Origin: Chlamydiia bacterium
GTDB lineage: Bacteria > Chlamydiota > Chlamydiia > Chlamydiales > Simkaniaceae
Assembly (NCBI GenBank): GCA_030430655.1
Contig: JAUIKQ010000002.1
Coordinates: forward strand, 1 to 53,441
Direction of reading: 5' to 3'
Length of the DNA: 53,441 bases
The translations under genes were made by a program, and so were the position numbers. The notes beneath the pieces were generated by a model. It was not told the origin of the DNA and did not search any database. It saw nothing but the letters and a program-made list of their open reading frames with translations. Shown piece after piece: positions 27,936 to 38,148 of this stretch. Each line of letters starts with the position of its first letter. Position 1 is the first letter of the stretch.

Positions 27936-28991
27936 ATGGTAGTTTTGAAGGATCTTGAAGTCTCTTCACACGAGAGAGTGGTTCAAGTTTCGGATAGCCT
28001 TTCGGGGTTGTTAGCAATTATTGCGATGCACAACACAGATTTGGGGCCAGCGCTCGGGGGCACACGCATCTACCCTTATCCTTCTTTTGATGAAGCGCTG
28101 ACAGATGCGCTTCGCTTGTCAGAAGGGATGACATACAAAGCAGCAGCTATTGAAGGAAATGTCGGAGGGGGCAAAAGCGTGATTCTTTTGGATCCCAAAA
28201 GAGGGAAAACCGCTGATATGCTGAGGGCTTTTGGACGGGCCGTACATAGGCTTGGTGGCAAGTACATTTGTGCGGAAGATGTGGGGTGTAGTGTTGACGA
28301 TGTAGTTACCATTCGGCAAGAGACGCCTTATGTTGTAGGCTTGCCGGGGGAAAGGGGAGGGGGCGATCCTTCTCGATTTACGGCCTTTGGTGTGTATGTT
28401 GGTATCCAGGCAGTTTGTAAGTATTTATTTGATTCTCCCTCCGTCAAGGGGCGTACTTTCGCTATTCAGGGTCTTGGGAGCGTTGGGGAAAAATTGGCAA
28501 GTGCGCTATTTTGGGAGGGAGCGCAACTGTTGGTTTCTGATGTAGACGACGAAAAGCTAAAGCGAGTCTCTAGAGAAATGGGTGCAAAAATTTATCCCGC
28601 CGACCAGATTGCAAAGCAGCCATGTGATGTTTTTGTTCCTTGCGCTCTAGGGGGTGTTCTCAATGAGAAGAGTATTCGACAAATGCGGGCAAGAGCGATT
28701 GCAGGCGCTGCGAACAATCAGTTGCTGCTTCCAAGTGATGCAGAGCTTTTAAAACGCAAAAACATCCTTTACGCACCAGACTTCATCATCAATAGCGGTG
28801 GATTGATTAATGTGCTTTGTGAGAGGGAAGAGGGGGGGTACGTGGCTTCCAAGGCATTAAAGCACACCAAGATGATTTACGATAAGCTTTTAGAAGTGTT
28901 TGCTTTGGCAAAACAAGGCGGCCTATCCACGCATCAGGCGGCGGTAGATATAGCAAAACGTTTTTTGAAACCCCCTTTATGTGCGATCTAA
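27936..28991 (+). CDS. Leucine dehydrogenase (Glu/Leu/Phe/Val dehydrogenase family)
   Basis: GPALGGTRIYPYPSFDEALTDALRLSEGMTYKAA; FAIQGLGSVGEKLA; CALGGVLNEKS. Confidence 0.95.
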   Translation: MVVLKDLEVSSHERVVQVSDSLSGLLAIIAMHNTDLGPALGGTRIYPYPSFDEALTDALRLSEGMTYKAAAIEGNVGGGKSVILLDPKRGKTADMLRAFGRAVHRLGGKYICAEDVGCSVDDVVTIRQETPYVVGLPGERGGGDPSRFTAFGVYVGIQAVCKYLFDSPSVKGRTFAIQGLGSVGEKLASALFWEGAQLLVSDVDDEKLKRVSREMGAKIYPADQIAKQPCDVFVPCALGGVLNEKSIRQMRARAIAGAANNQLLLPSDAELLKRKNILYAPDFIINSGGLINVLCEREEGGYVASKALKHTKMIYDKLLEVFALAKQGGLSTHQAAVDIAKRFLKPPLCAI

Positions 28992-30735
28992 TTTCATGCT
29001 GAGTTTTGTTGATTTATTAATAGCTACTGTTTCAGATGTATTTAGAGAGGTGTTTTCGGAAAGGGAGATTGAGGACTGCCTTCCCGTAGAAGTGAGTCAA
29101 ACAACGTGTGATAAGTTTGGCCACTACCAGTGCAATGCTCCCATGAAGCTGGCTAAAGTGCTCCGTTTATCTCCCCAGGCGATTGCATCTCAAGTGCAGG
29201 CGCCTTTAAAGCAGGCTTTGCACGCCATGATAAGCGACCTCACCATAGCCCCTCCGGGATTTATTAATATTACCTTAAGCACCTCATGTCTAGAAGACAG
29301 ATTAAAATATCTCTGGCAAGATCCGAGACTTGGTGTGGAGGCTACCTCGCCTAAGAAAATCATCATTGATCTTTCCTCTCCAAATGTTGCAAAAGAGTTG
29401 CATGTAGGGCATTTGCGCTCAACAGTCATAGGAGAGGCGTTGGCTCGTCTCTATACGTTTTTAGGGCACCGTGTTGTGCGGCTGAACCATGTCGGAGATT
29501 GGGGTACGCAGTTTGGTATGCTTATCGCTTTTATTAAACAGCGCCATCCTGAATTTGTTGAAGGGAGGCAAGCAGCGGCGCTTTCTGATCTTATGCACTG
29601 GTACCGGGAATCGAAAAAGTATTTTGATCAAGATGCGGAATTTAAAAAAAGGGCGCAGGCAGAGGTCGTTAAGTTGCAACAAAAAGAGGGTGCATCGCTG
29701 GATCTTTGGCATCGTATTTGTCATATTTCCCGTTTAGCCTTTCAAGAAGTGTATGACCTGCTCGACGTTACTTTGGAAGAGAGAGGGGAATCTTTTTACA
29801 ATGCTTACCTGCCCCCGTTGATTGAAGAGTTAGAGAGGAAGGGCCTCCTTACGCTATCGGATGGGGCAAAGTGCATTTTTTTGGAGGGTTTTCAAGGAAA
29901 GGACGGCAACCCTTTGCCGATGATTGTGCAGAAGGCGGATGGAGGCTTCAACTATGCAACGACAGATATGGCAGCGATTCGGCACAGAGCTTTAGAAGAA
30001 AAAGCGGATGCTATCTTTTATGTAGTAGATGCAGGTCAAGCGCTCCATTTGCAGATGGTGTTTAAAGCGGCGAGGCTTGCCGGGTTTTATAGCGCAAGCG
30101 ATGTTCGAGTAGAGCATGTTGCTTTTGGCGTTGTTTTAGGGAGTGATGGAAAAAAGTTTAAAACAAGGTCGGGGGATACAGAGCGATTGATAGACCTACT
30201 GCGAGAAGGGGTTAAGCGCGCCCGCGCCATCTTGGAAAAACGGTTGCCAGGCTTGAGCGAGAAAGAGATAGAAGAGCAGGCAAAGATTCTCGGCATAGGG
30301 GCGCTAAAATACGCCGATTTATCGGGGCTTCGTATCAAAGATTATATTTTTAATTATGATAAGATGCTCTGTTTTGAAGGGAATACGGCTCCCTATCTGC
30401 TCTACTCTTATGTGCGCATTCAAGGCGTGAAGCGTAAAGTGAATAAGGGAGTTATCAAACCTCTGCCTCTCTTGACTCATCCAAAAGAAGTGGATCTCGC
30501 TTTGCATTTATGCCGATTTAGTGAAAGTTTATCGGCGATGGATCGTGAGCTTGCCCCTAACCGGTTGGCCGATTATTTATATGTCCTGGCAAAGCGGTTT
30601 CATAGCTTTTACCAAGAGTGCCGCATTGAAGGAGATACGCATCAAGAGAGTCGGTTAATGCTTTGTGAACTCTCAAGACGGATTTTGCAGCAAGGCCTAA
30701 ATATTTTAGGCATAAAGACATTAGAAAAAATGTAG
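28981..30735 (+). CDS. argS: Arginyl-tRNA synthetase
   Basis: DLSSPNVAKELHVGHLRSTVIGEALARLY; GSDGKKFKTRSGD; YSYVRIQGVKRK. Confidence 0.99.
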   Translation: MRSNFMLSFVDLLIATVSDVFREVFSEREIEDCLPVEVSQTTCDKFGHYQCNAPMKLAKVLRLSPQAIASQVQAPLKQALHAMISDLTIAPPGFINITLSTSCLEDRLKYLWQDPRLGVEATSPKKIIIDLSSPNVAKELHVGHLRSTVIGEALARLYTFLGHRVVRLNHVGDWGTQFGMLIAFIKQRHPEFVEGRQAAALSDLMHWYRESKKYFDQDAEFKKRAQAEVVKLQQKEGASLDLWHRICHISRLAFQEVYDLLDVTLEERGESFYNAYLPPLIEELERKGLLTLSDGAKCIFLEGFQGKDGNPLPMIVQKADGGFNYATTDMAAIRHRALEEKADAIFYVVDAGQALHLQMVFKAARLAGFYSASDVRVEHVAFGVVLGSDGKKFKTRSGDTERLIDLLREGVKRARAILEKRLPGLSEKEIEEQAKILGIGALKYADLSGLRIKDYIFNYDKMLCFEGNTAPYLLYSYVRIQGVKRKVNKGVIKPLPLLTHPKEVDLALHLCRFSESLSAMDRELAPNRLADYLYVLAKRFHSFYQECRIEGDTHQESRLMLCELSRRILQQGLNILGIKTLEKM

Positions 30736-30752
30736 ACGCTGCTTGAGCGACT

Positions 30753-31712
30753 TTACAAAGGTGTTTTATGAGCACTTCCTGGAATTTCTTGAACAAACTG
30801 AGGCATAGCGTATCCGGGGAGTTGTTTTCGCATTTTTGCAATCAGCTGCCTTCCATGATCGATATCAACATGAAAATGGCTAGCTCCTTTTACTTGGTCA
30901 AGTTGATGTAGGTAGTAGGGAATGATGCCATTTGTTACAAGCTGCCAGCACAGCGCTGTTAGTATTTTATCACAGTCATTCACCCCTTTGAGCAGGACGG
31001 ATTGGCAGAGCGTAGGTATCCCTTCTTTTTGCACCGACTTGAGTGCATCGAATATGTCATTATCTAGCTCATGAGGGTGATTGATATGAATAACAAAAAT
31101 CACTTGCAGGCGCGTTTCTTTTAGCAATTTTAGCAAATCTTTTGTGATTCTTTCCGGAATTCCAATAGGAAATCGGGTGTGGATGCGAAGTAGGCTAAGG
31201 TGAGGAACGAGGGCGAGTTGCGTAAGCAAATGTTGCAAATTAGCGTCGCTGAGTGATAAGGGGTCTCCTCCACTTAAAATCACTTCTTTGATGCTCGTTT
31301 CCTTTTGGAGGTAGGCGATTTCTTCTTCCCACGCCTTTGCTTTTGCGTAAGGAAAGTGCTGTCTAAAGCAATAGCGGCAATGCATAGCGCAACTCGATGT
31401 GGTTAAAAGGAGCGCCCGGCCTTGGTATTTATGTAAAAGCCGTGGACAATGCCTAAAAGTTTTGTCGCCAACAGGGTCGGACAAATATCCTTCTTCAGTC
31501 GCTTGCTCTTCTTTCAAGGGAACAAACTGGCGCAAGATGGGATCACTCAGTGTGCCTTTGTGCATTTTTGTTGCTAGCCGATAGGGAAGATTTAAGGGGA
31601 AATGTTTACACTGTACAAAAAGCGATTTTTCTAAGTTTAGAAAATCAAGCAAGCTACAGAGCGAAGTAAAGTTGCTTCTTTGTACCTCGCGCCATTTAGG
31701 AACGGATGACAT
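30753..31712 (-). CDS. KamA/EpmB-like radical SAM lysine aminomutase
   Basis: CAMHCRYCFRQHFPY (CxxxCxxC), VILSGGDPLSLSDANL, IHTRFPIGIPERIT, QSVLLKGVND. Confidence 0.93.
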   Translation of the reverse strand: MSSVPKWREVQRSNFTSLCSLLDFLNLEKSLFVQCKHFPLNLPYRLATKMHKGTLSDPILRQFVPLKEEQATEEGYLSDPVGDKTFRHCPRLLHKYQGRALLLTTSSCAMHCRYCFRQHFPYAKAKAWEEEIAYLQKETSIKEVILSGGDPLSLSDANLQHLLTQLALVPHLSLLRIHTRFPIGIPERITKDLLKLLKETRLQVIFVIHINHPHELDNDIFDALKSVQKEGIPTLCQSVLLKGVNDCDKILTALCWQLVTNGIIPYYLHQLDQVKGASHFHVDIDHGRQLIAKMRKQLPGYAMPQFVQEIPGSAHKTPL

Positions 31713-31960
31713 TTTAAGGTAAAAAACTCAAGTTTGCGTGACAAACATTCTACCACACTCTAAAGAAATAAAGCCATTGTTATTCAAAAGCGGCTAATTC
31801 AAGCAAGCCCGTTTGGCAAAGGAGAGAGTTAAGCGGCTCTCACCCCTAAAAACCGGGAGTGAAAGAATCATTTACCGAAAAAATAAATTCGTTGGCTAAA
31901 AAAAATTGACCTAGATACCATGAGTTGATGTGTTGTCTTTCATTATATCTATTGCACTAA

Positions 31961-33667
31961 GTGTATATGAAGTATTGGCATTGGTATTTTTTTCTCTTTC
32001 TTTTTTCAGGGAAGATGTTTGCAGCGACTCTACCCGACCCTTCTGCGGGTGCAGGCATTATTGAAAGGCAGCTTGAAGAAGAGTATGACGCTATTTCGGT
32101 GCCAAAAGGAAAACCCATCCCTCTTTTAAAAGTGGATGTGCCGAAAGAGGTGCTTCATATACCCGACAGAGCAGCGATTGATGTAGAGCGGGTTGTGTTC
32201 GAGGGCAACACGGTGTTTTCATCGAAGATACTGCAGCGCAAGATTAGACGCTACCTTGGAAGGACCCTCTCTGGAGAGGAAATCCGGGCTCTGCTCTTCA
32301 CTGTGCAAAATGTGTACGTAAAGGCAGGGTATATTCTTGCCCACGTCTATTTTCCTCAGCAACAGCTAGATAGCGGTACCCTGACCATTCACATACTAGA
32401 AGGGACGCTTGGGAGACTTTTTATTCGAGGCAATGAGTATTATAGCAATAAATTTATAACAGGGTATTTCAAGCATCTTTTTCATAAACCGGTGAAGTAT
32501 GATGAAATCATGCGCGCTTTGATGTTAGCAAATGAGAATTTGGATATCCAGCTGGCAGGTGTTTTTAAGAAGGGGCACTGGACAGGAGAAGTCGATCTTG
32601 TATTGCGTGTTTTGGATAAAATGCCCATAAACAGCTACTTTACTTTCAGCAACCATGGGTCGGACGCTGCTTCTCGAAAGCGATTTGGAGGGCAATTGGT
32701 GGCAGGCAACTGTCTCAAGGAAGGCTCTGTGGCAAAAATAGGGGCTCTTGGAGGGTCTCCATTAGATGAGCTGTATTTTTACAGCGTTGAATATAGCCTG
32801 CCCTTGAATTTTAAAGGCGCAATGCTTGGGGTATCTAACTTAGGATCCCGTTTTGAGGCAAGTCAGTTACCTGACTTAAGACTTGTAGGTAAATCAGTGA
32901 TCGTGAACGTCAGTTTTCTGCAAAAACTGGTCCGGTCAAGAAAGTTTAGCAACGATGTGTTTGCAAAGTTTTCCTATAAAAACATTAGAAACCTGTCTGA
33001 TGGGAATACTATTTCCACAGATTTTCTGCGGGACTTAGAAGCGGGCGTGCGTTTTGATTTTTCTGACCCTTTAAAAGCGAGAAATCAATTGCAAGTGTCT
33101 GTTGTTGGTGGTATTCCGGAGATTTTAGGAGGCTCCAATGTGGTGAATACAGGCTCTAGCCGTCCCAATGCTGGCGCCTATTTCATTAAAGCCGTTACGG
33201 AATTTCAGCGTTTGCAACCTTTGCCTTTTTATAGCTTTCTGATTTTTTCTCTTAATGGGCAGCTTTCTGCCAATAAACTGACGCTTCCAGAAGAGATTTA
33301 TATTGGTGGATATGGCATTGTGCGTGGATATCAGGTAGCCACGGGAATTGGCGACCATGGATACTACCTCACAGCAGAATGCCGTTTTCCCGTTCCGGGC
33401 TTGACAACGCAACGCTCATGGATTAATAAGAAAAAGCCATGGAAAGATGTGCTTGCCCTACTTGTATTTGTGGATCATGGTTTCGTGCGGTTGGATTCGA
33501 CCCCTTCTGCCGGAGAAAAGAAAGTAACGAATGCCACGAGCATTGGTTTTGGGGCTCGTGTATTTGGTCCCTGGAAGTTGGATTTTAGTTTCGATTGGGG
33601 ATTTCGGATGACACGGGGATCGCCTCATTCGATTGTTTATTTTAAAGTGAGTATGCATCCATTTTGA
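31961..33667 (+). CDS. TpsB-type outer membrane transporter (FhaC/ShlB family)
   Basis: Signal peptide; POTRA-like segment VFEGNTVFSSKILQRKI...GYILAHVYFPQQQLDSGTLTIHILEG; beta-barrel with YIGGYGIVRGYQ loop motif; ATG at 31967 possible. Confidence 0.93.
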   Translation: MYMKYWHWYFFLFLFSGKMFAATLPDPSAGAGIIERQLEEEYDAISVPKGKPIPLLKVDVPKEVLHIPDRAAIDVERVVFEGNTVFSSKILQRKIRRYLGRTLSGEEIRALLFTVQNVYVKAGYILAHVYFPQQQLDSGTLTIHILEGTLGRLFIRGNEYYSNKFITGYFKHLFHKPVKYDEIMRALMLANENLDIQLAGVFKKGHWTGEVDLVLRVLDKMPINSYFTFSNHGSDAASRKRFGGQLVAGNCLKEGSVAKIGALGGSPLDELYFYSVEYSLPLNFKGAMLGVSNLGSRFEASQLPDLRLVGKSVIVNVSFLQKLVRSRKFSNDVFAKFSYKNIRNLSDGNTISTDFLRDLEAGVRFDFSDPLKARNQLQVSVVGGIPEILGGSNVVNTGSSRPNAGAYFIKAVTEFQRLQPLPFYSFLIFSLNGQLSANKLTLPEEIYIGGYGIVRGYQVATGIGDHGYYLTAECRFPVPGLTTQRSWINKKKPWKDVLALLVFVDHGFVRLDSTPSAGEKKVTNATSIGFGARVFGPWKLDFSFDWGFRMTRGSPHSIVYFKVSMHPF

Positions 33668-36600
33668 AACAGTTGATTTATATCGCTTTACTAACATGGC
33701 CTTTAGCACTTTTTGCCCTACCTACTGGGGAAGAGGTGGTTTCAGGAGAGGCAGATTTTGCAAGGCTCGATAGCCAGACTTGTATTATCACCCCATCGGA
33801 CAAGAGTATTATTGAATATAGCCGGTTTGATATTGGACAGAGCGAGCATGTCCAGTTTGTGCAACCATCAAAAGAATCGACTGTATTAAATCGCGTTATG
33901 AGTACGGATCCTTCTGCCATCTTGGGAAGACTCTCTGCGAACGGCAAGGTTTTTTTTGTGAACCCAAACGGCGTCTACTTTGGGCCAGATGCGCGAGTAG
34001 ATGTGGGCAGCTTAGTGGTCTCCACTTTGGACATTCGAGATCAAGACTTTTTGGTAGATAATTACTTTTTTCAAAACCCGATAAAACACAGCTCTATTGT
34101 CAACGACGGAAACCTGCATGCAGAAAGTCACATCGTGTTGATGGCGCCTCATTTAAGGAATAGTGGGGTAGTTACAGCAGACTTAGGCTCTATTGCTATG
34201 CTATCTGGCGATAAGGTGACCCTCGATTTTACGGGAGATGGCTTGATTGGTTTTGCTGTGGAGGCGGAAGAAATACAAGCAGCGCTTATTGAGCAGATGG
34301 GGGAGCTGAAAGCGCAAAACGGGCAAATTGCTTTGCACCTTCCTGTTGCTGGAGCGGTATTGAAAGGAGTTTTAAACTGCTCACATGTTGTAGAGGGGAA
34401 TACCGTTGTTGAAGAAGGGGGTGGTTTTCGTCTTATTCATACTGGTAGCAGCATAGCGCAGCAAATTATGATGCAAGGAGAGGACTGCTCTGTTATCGAC
34501 TTGCAGGGAACCGTGAGCGCTGACAGGGAAATTATTGGAGGACCCATCGATGTATATGGCCAGGTGATTCATCTACGAAATTTGCATCTGTCTAGCTGTG
34601 GAAATTTTGGGGGTGGAAGGGTCTATATTGGAGGAGGGTTTCGAGGACAGGGTGATCAGTACCAAAGCCAAGAGCTATTTGCAAGTCATGACGTCACCAT
34701 TCATGCAAATGCTGTAGAGCGGGGGGATGGGGGAAATGTTGTTCTTTGGTCGAAAGGAAATACCTTTTTTTGTGGGACTATCTATGCTCAAGGGGGAAAA
34801 ACAGCAGGCAATGGGGGCATTGTAGAAACCTCTGGATTGGAAAATTTAGGCTGCAGTGGATCTGCGCACGTGAATACATTGGCGTCAATTGGGAAAAGGG
34901 GCATTTGGCTTGTAGATCCTTTAACCATTCAAGTTGTACTTAGCGGAGGCTCTACTGACTTGGCAACTGCTGCATCCTGCAGCTCTTCCACCACTTTATT
35001 TAAGTTAGACAGCAGCGCTATTAATACAGCCGCGAGCGACGTCTTCCTGTGCGGTAAAACCCTACTGCAAGACAGTGATGCTCCTATCAATATGGTCAAT
35101 GCGGTGAATTTAAACCTCCAATTTCCGCCTTCGCAAATCTCTCCTGGGACTTTAGGCTTGGAAAGTACAATTGCCACTCCAGGCGATGTAAATGTTATTG
35201 GCGGGCCATTCAATTTATCTCAGCCCCTAAACATTACAAGTGCAGCCAACATCAATATTATGGAGAGTCTTGGAGGTGGAGATGTTTCTCTCAATGCCAC
35301 AAATAACGTGACTTTTACAAATAGCCAGGCACTGAGCGCGCTTGAAGATGTTGTCATCAATGGGAACGATATCAACATAAATGGAGCAAATCCGTTGTCC
35401 TGTTCTAGGATCCAATTGACAGCCAACAGTGTGACCACCACCACTCCCATTACAGCAGCGGGCAGTGGCAATGCTATTGTTGTAAATGCGCCTACCGCCA
35501 ATTTAGACAAACTCACAACAACCAGCAGTAGTGGCTCAATTGTCGTGCAGGCGGCGATGGCAGCTACGCTAAAAGAGGTAAGCTCTGGAGGAGGTTTTTC
35601 TGCGCTTTTGGGGGGGACAATTACTTTAACCGACGCTGTCACAGCAAATAATGGAGATATCCAATTTCTCGGGCCGGTGGTAGTAGATGCAAACATTACT
35701 TTGGATACAAGCAGCGCTTCCAGGAACATTCTTTTTGATCAGCAGGTCACAAGTTCTGTTGGGGGAGCAAAAAATTTATCTCTAAACAGTGGTAGCGGCG
35801 ATATAACAGCAAATAGCTTGGTTGGCAATGCAAGTAATCCTTTAGGAGAACTAAATGTGATTAATGCCAAAGACGTAGACTGGAAGGGCAATGTTGAGGT
35901 AGGGACGTACAAGCAGCAAGCGCAAACTTCGGGTGGCAGCACTGCATTTGATGGAACGTTGACAGCAACAAATGCAACAGCAACAGCGATTGATTTCGTG
36001 GGAGAGAGTTTACACTGGAATGAAAATGTTATGGCAAGCCACGATGTGTCTGTAACGGCAAATACCACCTGGGCTTTAGCTAGCGGCAAAACCTTTATGA
36101 TTGATGGGAAAACAACATTTTTAGGTGCTGGAAAAATGGAGATGGGTTCTGCCATTACATCAAACACCGGATTTGATCTAAAGGGGCCTGTGGTGCTTAC
36201 AAATACAATCACGCTGACAACGACTGGAGGAAATATTGAGATTAGCGGAACGATGGATGGGACAACTGCTTACACCGAGGCAATCACCTTTTCGCCTGGT
36301 ATGTCCACAGTCGCAGGACAAAGCGGCATAAATATATCGGGAGCAGTTGGGGGAACGACTCCCTTGGGAGCCGTGTCCATACCCACCTGTAACACCTGTG
36401 AGATATCGGGAAACTGTAGCGCGCTTTCTTTTACACAAACCACTGGAACTTCGGATACTAAGATTACAGGCGGTTTGCAACTGGGAGGGGATCTAAAAAT
36501 CACCAATAATGCAAATATTGCCGTTGCTGAAATTAACACGACACAAAATAGCGCTAATGGCAATGTTGAGCTTCAGCCAGCAACGGGGTTTACTACTTCC

Positions 36601-37293
36601 CCGACCCTTGGACAAATTCCCAATGGTATCCTCACGGTAAGAGGGAATATGACGACGGGCACAGGTTCTGTAACGCTTTCAGGCGCGAGTCGCAGTATTG
36701 TAAGTGGAACGCTCAGCATAGCCTCTATCGTGAATGACACAAGTAATTCTATCACGATCGACTGTAATGGTTTTACCGTGGGGCCCAATGAAATTTTCAC
36801 AAGCTTTGGGCCACTTACGATTACCTCTCAAAATCAGATTCGGTTAGGGGATACAGTAGCCATAGGAGAAATGACGCTGTTTGGCAAGGAGGGGATCGTT
36901 GCTATGGCGCATGATGTGCCCACAACCCTTTCCAAAGAGTGTAAACTGGTTGAAGGTAGGACGGAGGGAATCCAGCTCGTATCAAGCAAGGGCATTTCTT
37001 TAAACGTGAGCCCTGAAGTAGTGGGCAGTGGAAGTCTTAAAGTGAAGCCAAATCAAAAGCTAACTTCTGAAGATTTACAATGCACGAGTGATGGAAAGAT
37101 ACTGATATTAAATGCGGTGGATACTTCTATAATTACTCCTATCAACATCCCAATTAAAATCTTCTTTAATGAAAATATTTTTTGGACTTCTTGGTATTTA
37201 AGCTATTGGTATCCTGATTTCCTATATGAGGAAAGCCTCTTTATTCCCACCTATCTGTACTTCATAGACTATTACGATAGGCTAGTGTTTTAG
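33664..37293 (+). CDS. TpsA-type filamentous hemagglutinin-like exoprotein
   Basis: 1209 aa; TPS domain (IIEYSRFDIGQSEHVQFVQPS...VLNRVMSTDPSAILGRLSANGKVFFVNPNGVYFGPDARVDVGSLVVSTLDI); long beta-helix-like body; TTGA overlap with tpsB. Confidence 0.93.
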   Translation: MKQLIYIALLTWPLALFALPTGEEVVSGEADFARLDSQTCIITPSDKSIIEYSRFDIGQSEHVQFVQPSKESTVLNRVMSTDPSAILGRLSANGKVFFVNPNGVYFGPDARVDVGSLVVSTLDIRDQDFLVDNYFFQNPIKHSSIVNDGNLHAESHIVLMAPHLRNSGVVTADLGSIAMLSGDKVTLDFTGDGLIGFAVEAEEIQAALIEQMGELKAQNGQIALHLPVAGAVLKGVLNCSHVVEGNTVVEEGGGFRLIHTGSSIAQQIMMQGEDCSVIDLQGTVSADREIIGGPIDVYGQVIHLRNLHLSSCGNFGGGRVYIGGGFRGQGDQYQSQELFASHDVTIHANAVERGDGGNVVLWSKGNTFFCGTIYAQGGKTAGNGGIVETSGLENLGCSGSAHVNTLASIGKRGIWLVDPLTIQVVLSGGSTDLATAASCSSSTTLFKLDSSAINTAASDVFLCGKTLLQDSDAPINMVNAVNLNLQFPPSQISPGTLGLESTIATPGDVNVIGGPFNLSQPLNITSAANINIMESLGGGDVSLNATNNVTFTNSQALSALEDVVINGNDININGANPLSCSRIQLTANSVTTTTPITAAGSGNAIVVNAPTANLDKLTTTSSSGSIVVQAAMAATLKEVSSGGGFSALLGGTITLTDAVTANNGDIQFLGPVVVDANITLDTSSASRNILFDQQVTSSVGGAKNLSLNSGSGDITANSLVGNASNPLGELNVINAKDVDWKGNVEVGTYKQQAQTSGGSTAFDGTLTATNATATAIDFVGESLHWNENVMASHDVSVTANTTWALASGKTFMIDGKTTFLGAGKMEMGSAITSNTGFDLKGPVVLTNTITLTTTGGNIEISGTMDGTTAYTEAITFSPGMSTVAGQSGINISGAVGGTTPLGAVSIPTCNTCEISGNCSALSFTQTTGTSDTKITGGLQLGGDLKITNNANIAVAEINTTQNSANGNVELQPATGFTTSPTLGQIPNGILTVRGNMTTGTGSVTLSGASRSIVSGTLSIASIVNDTSNSITIDCNGFTVGPNEIFTSFGPLTITSQNQIRLGDTVAIGEMTLFGKEGIVAMAHDVPTTLSKECKLVEGRTEGIQLVSSKGISLNVSPEVVGSGSLKVKPNQKLTSEDLQCTSDGKILILNAVDTSIITPINIPIKIFFNENIFWTSWYLSYWYPDFLYEESLFIPTYLYFIDYYDRLVF

Positions 37294-37459
37294 TAAGAAG
37301 CGAGCGTGGTTTTTTGGGGACAATAGGATTAGTGCCGGCTTGATTAATTCATAGCCTAAGCTTCCGGTTTTAAGAGAGCGATAGCAGTTCGGGCTTTTTT
37401 CCTTGTTTCTTAATCGGTAAGCCTGTAAAATTGCCTTGCAACCTGCAAAGGAGGTTAGT

Positions 37460-38071
37460 ATGTGCGTGAGAATACCAGTTCGGCCTGCAGCCGAGACTTT
37501 TCCGGAGCCGGGGTCTCGGTCCCCTGTCGAGGAAAGCAAGTTAAGCTCTGATGACGTTTTTGCGTTGCTAGAGCTTGTTCCTCAGGGAGATGCTATTGAC
37601 GCAGTGGTTGACAGAAGATGCCAACTGATTCACCAAGATGACAAGATAGACGACTTTTCTAGGCTCTTCAAAGCAATCATAAAAAGGAACAAGTACCTGT
37701 TTTCTGGTAAATCAATTGAGGAAAAAAGTGCTGTTTTGTACAACTTTCACTCGAATCGAGTTGTTTTCCTTATACTTGGTGAGTTAAAGCCCATTGTTAA
37801 GGAATTCTCTGCATACTTTAAGAGGTCTTCTTGCGATGATGCACAAGTAGAACGCGTTGTTGATGATGCAGCCAGGAGAAAAGCGCGCCAAAGGGTCAAC
37901 TCTTTGCACTCAAGTTACACGCGTCTTGTAATAGCCCGTGCTTTGGAAGAGTCAGTAAAAAAAATTCCTTCAGCTACTTCTGGGCAAAAAGTCTCGGAAG
38001 GACAAGAGCTGGGCATGTCAGAAGATACAGGTCTTTTGTATTCAGAAGATTTGAGCGCCCACAGGGGCTAA
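37460..38071 (+). CDS. Hypothetical protein
   Basis: ATG at 37460 preceded by AAAGGAGG (ORF track starts at 37436); no recognised domain. Confidence 0.65.
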   Translation: MCVRIPVRPAAETFPEPGSRSPVEESKLSSDDVFALLELVPQGDAIDAVVDRRCQLIHQDDKIDDFSRLFKAIIKRNKYLFSGKSIEEKSAVLYNFHSNRVVFLILGELKPIVKEFSAYFKRSSCDDAQVERVVDDAARRKARQRVNSLHSSYTRLVIARALEESVKKIPSATSGQKVSEGQELGMSEDTGLLYSEDLSAHRG

Positions 38072-38148
38072 AAAACATGTTTTGTGGTGTTCTTCTTTGG
38101 CACCTTGCCCGTTCAGAGTTTTGTTCCTGATCGACTACTCCCTATTAG

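Noticed and set aside
31820-31880. Possible terminator CTCACCCCTAAAAACCGGGAGTGA before the TPS operon
   Set aside because: Stem pairing is poor once aligned and no U-tract follows.
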